NCBI RefSeq assembly: GCF_026210795.1
Contig: NC_089453.1
Span: 808,501-872,500 of the forward strand
Source: Rhizophagus irregularis
Lineage: Eukaryota > Glomeromycota > Glomeromycetes > Glomerales > Glomeraceae
DNA: 64,000 nt
Direction of reading: 5' to 3'
Shown piece by piece: positions 57,077 to 64,000 of the stretch; position 1 is the stretch's first letter; each line of letters starts with the position of its first letter. The notes below the pieces were generated by a model. The model had not been told where the DNA came from. It was given only the letters and a program-made list of their open reading frames with translations, and did no database searches. A program made the position numbers and the translations under genes.

Positions 57077-58766
57077 TGAAAATATTATTTTAGAGATCTT
57101 TTTTTTTTTCAGGATATTATCATTTTAACGTTCAAGATCGATAAGCAATAAATAATAACTTTATAATCCTGAAAACATTTATTCACGAAAATGTAAGTAA
57201 AAAAAAAAGATTAATGTATTATAAACAACGAGATAAATTTAATAAAAATCATCTAGATAATTCAAAAGGAATAAAATTATTTACTTTTAGTAGTATTACT
57301 TTGTTTTTTATAACTTTAACTTTGAAATGCTAAATAAATTAAATAAACTTTTCTAAAAATTTTTGAATAAATTCATTTAATGCACTCCTTTCTAAATCAA
57401 ATTGTTCAATAATTTCGTTTTTGAATGATATTTTTTGAATCAAAATTATTATATTTTATTATCAATGAAACTAATTAAAATTTAAAATTTGTGATTTATA
57501 ATGTATTAGAGTCAATACTATATACCCAACCCAAAGTTACATTTTTCACAATTTGATTTGGGAAAAATGTGGGATACATTTCGCAAAAATTAATATTTAT
57601 CATAATAAAAAATTGCGGTGTAAAAAATATTCATGAATTCTTTTTTGAATTCTTTTAATTCTTTCAAGTAATATAATCTTTTATTTACATATTGATTATA
57701 AAGAAGAATAATTTTATTGGCGGTCGCTTTATCATTAATTATTGAATTTTAATAAAGTTATCTTTTGATTTTTACTATGAACTGAACATTTAATAATAAC
57801 AATTCTATGAAATAGCAACATTTTGGGACTTACAAAGATACTTATAAAAATAATTTAACTAATAGAGATAATATAAAGTAAGTATAATGAATAAGAATAT
57901 ATAGAAATAATAGAAACTAGAGAAATAATTTGATTTACGTCTTCAATATACTGTAATACCGATGAGATAATAGCTTAATAACATAATAACAATTAAGATC
58001 ATGTACAGTTATATTGATCAAAATAAAACTTTCCAGAATTTCCATGTATACGAAAACAGGTATTGCCATTGAAAGAACCTCGGACTTTCTGTTTCCTAAG
58101 AGTAAAATGAACTTTCGCAACTACATAGTACTCTTGATCTGGAAAATCAATTTCTTTATAGTCACCACTAGTTCCATCACAAGCATGGTAATCTCCTTTT
58201 CCGTCACCAGCTATGCGTTTATGATTTGAATCTTCAATCCAAATTCTACAAGCACCAGCATTCATATCTAAGTATACGCCGACACTATATGCTATATATC
58301 AAACCAAAATGTCGAATTATTAGAAAAAGAAAATGGAGAAAATACCGATTGTAAGAACTTTACCTTCAATGACCGGAGCAAATGTCATGTAGAAAAACAT
58401 GAAAATAGCGGTAAGAAGGTAAAAACTTCGAGGTCTCATATTGGTGTTAGATTTATAATATTACGTTTTGTTATTTTATTACGACAATTCCGTAAAAAAC
58501 AAAATTTTTGGTGGGCATAGTAAGGCTATATATCTATATTTTTTTATTTGTTATCAACCACGCATAACCGTAAAGGGAAGTTAATCAGAAGCATTTGTTA
58601 AATGCCAAGCTTTTTTCCCATAATTTGTTTGGTTCTAAACCTTCTCTTAGTAGATTTTCAAATAATAACTTTTCATTCATTCAAAAAACCTATAATTGAC
58701 AAAAAATTTCGCACATCTCGGGATTTTTTTTTGTGACATTGTAAATCAAAACCTCACAGCAAAATT
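57077..58766. repeat. Segmental duplication, copy 1
   Basis: This is a 1.69-kb segment that is largely collinear with 60803-62428 in direct orientation. The match begins around TTTTTTTTCAGGATATTATC and continues through the secreted-protein gene to GTGACATTGTAAATCAAAAC. Differences are small indels and substitutions, so the duplication is fairly recent. Bases 57410-57700 within it also match the flanks of the foldback element at 46.7-47.3 kb. Confidence 0.85.
57999..58439 (-). CDS. Small secreted protein with four cysteines, copy 1 (two exons)
   Basis: Exons are 58364-58439 and 57999-58291 with a 72-bp intron (GAAG|GTAAAG...TATATAG|CATATAG), giving 122 residues. The first exon encodes a clear signal peptide (MRPRSFYLLTAIFMFFYMTF, then APVIEA). 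The mature part has four Cys: GACRIW, YHACDG, NTCFRI and YNCT, which could form two disulphides. Aromatic and charged residues alternate as in a small beta-rich domain. I recognise no family. A candidate effector or cell-wall protein is an inference from size and secretion. The promoter side has TATAGATATATAGCC about 100 bp before the ATG, conserved in copy 2. Confidence 0.75.
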
Positions 58767-58827
58767 CGAAATATAGTGGACACTTGAAAATTTTTATTGT
58801 TAGGATTGTCGGGTACTCGGGTTACTC

Positions 58828-58954
58828 CTAGTCGGGTTATTAAAAAAGATATATAACACATATATATGATGGCGTAGTATAAAGAATAATAAAGTAATTG
58901 TATATACTATATAATGTAATTATGTTAATTAAAATTTTCTAATAACCCGACTAG
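58828..58954. repeat. Inverted repeat CTAGTCGGGTTATT
   Basis: The 14-mer CTAGTCGGGTTATT at 58828-58841 recurs as its exact reverse complement at 58941-58954. TCGGGT words precede the left arm. It lies inside the 2.0-kb element. Confidence 0.6.
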
Positions 58955-59392
58955 CGATGAATCACGTTGCCACCGCAGTCTTAACAAAAGATACTTTATT
59001 AATAATGAACTAAATATAGTAATGAATATAACCTTTTATAATAAACGATTTTCATCACAATAAAATCTGTCCATAAAAATATTTCAGTTCTCCCTTTTTG
59101 AGTTCCGATTTCTGACATAGTCAACCTTCATGTTTTCCGTCAAGAATAATATTTCCAACTTTGCAAAAAATATAAACTTTACAAAATTCCCAAAAATTGA
59201 TCTTCAAAATCCTTTCCTAATATATTTTAAAAGTTCTCGATCCTAAAATCTAAATATAGATCCTTAACCTTCATAGTTCATAGTTTTACATCATCGCGGA
59301 TGCAACATTTGTAACACAATTTTAATTATTTAAATATAATGCTGCGCCTAATAATTATTAAATTTACTAGTTAAGTCACGGCATTAGTCATC

Positions 59393-60712
59393 GGTTTCCC
59401 GACATCCATTTTCCCGACGTAACCTTTTCCTGATAACGATTTCCCAAAATCCCGAATGGACATTTTCCCGAATAGTATATTTTCCCGACATGACATTATT
59501 CCGACATGACATTATTCCGACATGACATTTTCCCGAAATCAAATTGCGAAAAATGATTCAACTGCAAAAAAAATAAAATAAAAATGAATTTTTTGATATA
59601 CTAATAAATAGAAAAATTAAATTTTATGTTTATTATATTTATTTAATTTACTTTTTGCATAATATTTTCAATGAATTTATTATTTTACAAATGGATTTTA
59701 TAAAAAATCGCCATAGCAAGTGTCACGTGACTTTACATATGTGAATAATTTGTCACCCCGCGTCACATCCTCTAGTTTTCCATTTTTATTATTTATTCTG
59801 GGGACTTAGAATTTTTTCAGTGCAAAAAATACTCCCTATACATCACGTGCTTAATTTCGGCCAAATTTTATAACGCTGGCCAAAATATCCTTTTTTGAAG
59901 CTTTAGGTAACGTTACACAATCCAAAAAAGGCCATTTTATTTTTCAGCAAAATTCAAGTTTTGTTACACAAAACTTCCAAAATAGGAAATTTCTTTGACG
60001 ATCTTTTAATTCCGGCCGGAATTATAAAATCACGTGACACTGGCGATGCATCGCCATGGCGATAAAAAACAAAACCCTTTACAAATTATTACATTTATCA
60101 CGTAATTTATCTTAATTGAGACAATTGTTTTTTAAAAAACACAATTACGATTTCACATATTAAACATATTATACTAAAATTACGTAATTTATTTTTATTT
60201 TTATTAATTTATACCTTTAATAAAATTAAATTTATTATTCTTTGTTTGTTGTAAATAACATTAAAATACCTCAATGCTTTCTTACCCAAATTAAACAAAT
60301 TAAACAGGCGAAAGGAACCATATTTACTATATTTAATAAAGTATTATAAGTAAAAACTTACAAATTGAAAAAAATTAAAGAGAAATAGTATGCGCAATCC
60401 CTCTTAAATAATCTAGAAAGGAATAATCTAATCATCACAACTATTGAAAATGGTTAAAAGACGATTTTCACGGTCAACAATGTAAATAAATTATTGTTAA
60501 ATACTATATACCAAACCAAAGTTATTACATTTTCATAAATTGAATTCGGGAAAATGTCATGTCGGGATTTTGTCTTGCAGGATATTTATCGTCGGGATGA
60601 TGTCATGTCGGGAAAATATGCTATTCGGAAAAATGTCCATTCGGGATTTTGTCCTGTCGGGAAATCGTTGTCGGGAAAAGGTTACGTCGGGAAAATGGAT
60701 GTCGGGAATCGG
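59393..60712. mobile_element. Foldback element with CCCGACAT phrase arms, copy C
   Basis: The left arm (59393-59545) and right arm (60545-60712) are inverted arrays of about eight degenerate phrases like TTTCCCGACATCCATT. The outer part (TCCCGACATCCATTTTCCCG) is identical in both arms. The 1.0-kb centre is A+T-rich with the ACAGGCGAAAGGAACCAT block shared with copy A, and has a nested inverted repeat around CACGTGNTT...CGGCC at 59845-60040. No transposase is present. Confidence 0.7.
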
Positions 60713-60802
60713 TCCGACAACTTACCGGCCGAGTCTGACGATAAAAATTTTCAAGTGTCCACTATATTTCGAATTTTGCTGTAACATTTTATCATCGCGC
60801 AA

Positions 60803-62428
60803 TGAAAATAAAGAAATAAATTATTTTAGATAACTTTTTTTTTCCAGGATATTATCACTTTAACATTCAGGTAACTGATATTAATTGCTAAGCAATAAAT
60901 AAATAATTTTATAATCCTGAAAACATTTATTCACGAAAAAGTAAGTAAAAAAAAAAAGATTAATGTAACAACAAGATAAATTTAATAAAAATCATCTAGA
61001 TAATTCAAATAAGGAATAAAATTATTTACTTTTAGTAGTATTACTTTGTTTTTTATAACTTTATACTTTGGAATGCTAAATAAATTTAAATGAACTTTTT
61101 TCTAAAAAATTTTGAATAAATTCATTTAATGCACTCCTTTCTAATTCAAATTGTTCAATAATTTCGTTTGAATGATATTTTTTGATCAAAATTATTATAT
61201 TTTATTATCAATAAAACTAATTAAAATTTAAAAATTTGCGATTTACAGTATATACCCAACCCAAAGTTATATTTTTCATAATTTGATTTGTGAAAATATG
61301 GGATACATTTCGCTAAAATTAATATTATCATAATAAAAAAATTGCGGTGTAAAAAATATTCATGAATTCTTTTTTGAATTCTTTTAATTCTTCCAAGTAC
61401 TAATATAATCTTTTATTTACATATTGATTATAAAGAAAGAATAATTTTATTGGCGGTCGCTTTATCATTAATTAATAAGCATGCTTTTGAATTTTAATAA
61501 AGTTATCTTTTGATTTCTATTATGAACAATAATAACAATTCTATGAAATATCAATATTTTGGGACTTACAAAGATACTTATAAAAATAATTTAACTAATA
61601 GAGATAATATAAAGAAAGTATTAATAAATAAGAATATATAGAAATAATAGAAACAGAGAAATAATTTAATTGATTTACGTCTTCAATATACTGTAATACC
61701 GATGGGATAATAACATAATAACAATTAAGTCATGTACAGTTATATTGATCAAAATAAAACTTTGCAGAATTTCCATGTATACGAAAACAGGTATTGCCAT
61801 TGAAAGAACCTCGGGCTTTCTGTTTCCTAGCAGTAAAATCAACTTTCGCAACTACATAGTACTCTTGATCTGGAAAATCAATGTCTTTAGAGTCACCACT
61901 AGTTCCATCACAAGCATGGTAATCTCCTTCTCCGTCACCAGCTATGCGGTAATGATCTTCTATCCAAATTCTACAAGAACCAGCATTCATATCTAAATCT
62001 ACACTGGCACTATATGCTATATATCAAACCAAAATGTCGAATTATTAGAAAAAGAAAATGGAGAAAATACCGAATGTAAGAACTTTACCTTCAATGGCCG
62101 GAACAAATGTCATGTAGAAAAACATGAAAATAGCGGTAATAAGGTAAAAGCTTTGGGTCTCATATTGGTATTATATTACGTTTTGTTATTTTATTACGAC
62201 TATTCTGTAAAAACAAAATTTTTGGTGGGCATAGTAAGGTTATATATCTATATTTATGACCAACCATAACCGTAAAGAGAAGTTAATCAGAAGCATTTGC
62301 CGAATTGCCAAGCTTTTTGGTTCTAAACTTCCTCTTAGTAGATTTTCAAATAATTTTTCATTCATTCAAAAAACTATAATTGGCAAAAAATTTCGCACAT
62401 CTTGGTGTGACATTGTAAATCAAAACGA
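60803..62428. repeat. Segmental duplication, copy 2
   Basis: This is the second copy of the 1.65-kb unit. Relative to copy 1 it carries small indels throughout, including in the signal-peptide exon. The match ends near GTGACATTGTAAATCAAAAC, where copy 1 meets the 2.0-kb TIR element. Confidence 0.85.
61730..62163 (-). pseudogene. Small secreted protein, copy 2, with damaged first exon
   Basis: Exon 2 (61730-62016) is intact and encodes the same four-Cys domain with about ten substitutions relative to copy 1 (for example HYRIAG for NHKRIAG, and SAGSC). The equivalent first exon (62089-62163) is one base shorter than in copy 1. The conserved ATG therefore no longer reads into the signal peptide, and the next in-frame ATG gives only a short hydrophobic start (MFFYMTFVPAIEA). 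Splice sites are conserved. Either this copy is a recent pseudogene or it starts at the internal ATG with a shortened, weaker signal. The mature domain itself shows no damage. Confidence 0.6.
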
Positions 62429-62479
62429 ACCGGGTCCTGTTATTGTTTACGGTTACTATAAAACTAAAGAAAACGAAAA

Positions 62480-62654
62480 CCCTATAAAAACGGAATGTGT
62501 TAAATTTGTTGTTCATGTGTAATAAGTGTCTAAAAAAGCACCATTTTGTTTAATTTTCGTTTTTTTGTAATAAGACATAAATCGGACAAAATGGTGCTTT
62601 TTTAGACATTTATACACATAAACAACAAATTTAACACATTTCGTTTTTATAGGG
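62480..62654. mobile_element. 175-bp near-perfect palindrome with CCCTATAAAAACG ends
   Basis: Bases 62480-62549 and 62585-62654 are inverted copies about 70 bp long with only a few mismatches, joined by a 35-bp loop. The ends read CCCTATAAAAACG and CGTTTTTATAGGG, like the MITE at 56280. It is a foldback MITE. RNA read through it would form a long hairpin. Confidence 0.8.
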
Positions 62655-63359
62655 AAAGTATATAACAAAAAAGTACTACAGTCTGCAACATTTTTTGCCA
62701 ACTTTTTCGATGACTCACATTCTTAATATAGAGTGTATCGGATGAGAATAAAATTTTTAACGATTAAACTTCCGGTCACTGGATTAACAGTCGGCATGAT
62801 TTATTTTGTTGCATTTTTTGTTATAACAAATTAACCATAAACAATAAATTAGGACCCGAACAATACCAGATCCTGTGTAATGAAAATTTCAAAACAAAAT
62901 TAATTATGATTGTCGGAGAACGTTATACTTTTACGAATAATTGACTGTCGATCATCGTCACGTGGAGTTATACAAATCTCAATTTTTTTTAAAGTATTCC
63001 TCCAGGCTTTATAAAGGGAACAACATTACTGTTTGATTGTATTACATTTCATCACATATTTTTCCTATTTTGCAGAAAGCAAAATTCGGGGCACAATCAT
63101 TTTGGGCATCTTTCTAATTAATTGGTGCCGCTCAAATTCGAAAAAAAAAGGAAATTGGAGAATGCATCTGTTTATTAATTATTTCGTTGTTCGAATTTGT
63201 GTGTGAAAGAACACGCGACAAAGATTGCCAAAGAACTATTTGAATAAGTTCATCTAATACACTCCTTCCTAAATTCAAATTGTTCAATAATTTCGTTTTG
63301 AATGATTATTAAATCAAAATTATTAAAAAATCTGCTATTTGTTTAAACTATTTAAATAG
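62655..63359. other. Intergenic stretch
   Basis: A 30-codon ATG frame at 62742-62834 (MRIKFLTIKLPVTGLTVGMI...) ends in a hydrophobic helix; it could be a micro-protein but has no other support. Bases 63240-63320 repeat the TTCATTTAATGCACTCCTTT-like block found at 57375 and 61120. Confidence 0.4.
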
Positions 63360-63361
63360 TC

Positions 63362-63595
63362 TTTTTCTGAATACCATTTTCCTGAATATCCAATTTTCTG
63401 AATGCCTATTTCCAGAAATTGATCATTTCCTGAAACTCCATTTTACCGAATGCCAATTTCCTGAATCTCAATTTCTGGAATTATATGAAACATCCAATTT
63501 CCAGAATTCTTTTCTCCTGAATTATTTTATCCCAAATTCCAATATCATGAACCCTGATATTCTGAATGGACATTTCACTGAATTTAATATTATTT
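63362..63595. mobile_element. One arm of a further phrase-type element, cut by the window edge
   Basis: About a dozen degenerate phrases like TTTCCTGAATNCCAATTT run in one orientation from 63362 to 63595. By analogy with the other foldback elements this is a left arm, with the opposite arm lying beyond base 64000. Confidence 0.5.
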
Positions 63596-64000
63596 TGTAT
63601 AATTTTACATCATAAATTAGAATTATTGATTTCATAAACTCAACCTTTATTTTATTTAGTATACTAATCAATAAATTATATATAATGTATAGTATATTAT
63701 AATATGTAATAAACTAACTTGTATTAAAACAAATAAAATAAATAATGCAAAAGTGAGCAGATTTTATTATTCAATCAAAGTATCTGTTTGAAATTTGTAC
63801 CTATACCAAATCTTTTTCTCCTAAAATGTAAATTAATTATATTTACTTGATGTAGTATGTTTAGGAAAATATTATTAAGCACTTAAACTCAGCAGTGGGG
63901 CAGAGAAAAATTTTATTAGCTAAAAATGCAATATTTCCTAATTGATTGTATATTGCCTTATGTTTACTTCACTCCCCAAATTACATATAACATGTTGGCG
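63596..64000. other. Right-edge A+T-rich sequence
   Basis: Possibly the interior of the phrase-type element. No gene seen. Confidence 0.5.

Larger units (their letters stand above)
58757..60781. mobile_element. 2.0-kb TIR element between the duplicated segments
   Basis: The left end CAGCAAAATTCGAAATATAG and about 20 further bases recur inverted at the right end, up to 60781. The arms are about 42 bp and nearly identical. The element fills almost exactly the space between the two duplicated segments. It contains a hairpin (58828-58954) and the foldback element at 59393-60712, and no gene. I found no convincing target duplication. Confidence 0.65.

Noticed and set aside
60540-60833. 97-codon frame with repeated GKC/SGK residues
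   Set aside because: Translation of the phrase-array arm of a foldback element.
62256-62522. 88-codon plus-strand frame
   Set aside because: Its 3' part lies in a foldback MITE and the matching sequence in duplication copy 1 has lost the frame; no domain is recognised.

Overview
The window looks like nuclear DNA of an arbuscular mycorrhizal fungus (Glomeromycotina), most likely Rhizophagus irregularis or a close relative. The grounds are the very A+T-rich composition with long A and T runs, short GT-AG introns of about 50-150 bp, low gene density, and a gene set typical of that lineage: degenerate TKL-like kinases, F-box/leucine-rich proteins, a MATA-type HMG-box protein, a MATH-BTB protein, a sucrose-type (SLC45/GPH) transporter and small secreted proteins. 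I saw no rRNA, tRNA or CRISPR array.

Layout. 0-5 kb: a 446-bp foldback element with a 9-bp target duplication, a small four-exon gene of unknown function, a KH-domain gene and a 210-bp MITE. 5.7-17 kb, all on the minus strand: a kinase, an F-box protein, a MATA-HMG protein with a Pro/Ser/Gln repeat, and two tandem paralogous F-box genes. 17.8-20.5 kb: two MITEs and a 340-bp sequence present three times, the first copy interrupted by a 340-bp element at a TA site. 20.5-42.9 kb: a membrane-anchored likely pseudokinase (-), MATH-BTB (+), a three-exon Stf2-like hydrophilin (-), a 7TM GPCR-like protein (+), a decayed Cys-rich secreted ORF (-), a nine-exon 2-oxoglutarate/Fe(II) oxygenase with a 7-nt microexon (+), an Smr-domain protein (+), a two-repeat Myb/SANT protein (-) and an eight-exon sucrose/H+ symporter with 14-nt and 21-nt microexons (+).

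44-50 kb holds only decayed coding exons and a foldback element. 50.3-55.5 kb is the most unusual part. It is a large element with terminal inverted repeats whose left arm appears to be split by a Crypton-like insertion carrying a near-complete tyrosine-recombinase gene. Its interior contains about 10-11 units of roughly 100-150 bp, each resembling a mini-exon followed by an intron with hairpins whose stems differ in sequence but stay paired.

57-62.4 kb is a 1.65-kb direct duplication carrying two copies of a small secreted Cys protein gene, one with a damaged start region. The copies are separated by a 2.0-kb TIR element that itself contains a 1.3-kb foldback element.

Several repeats share one unusual design: long inverted arms built from degenerate short phrases (for example CCCGACAT or GGCGAAATG). 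This may be a transposon superfamily active in this genome. Gene models were assembled by reading splice signals and checking that frames stay open. They have not been tested against transcripts or databases.
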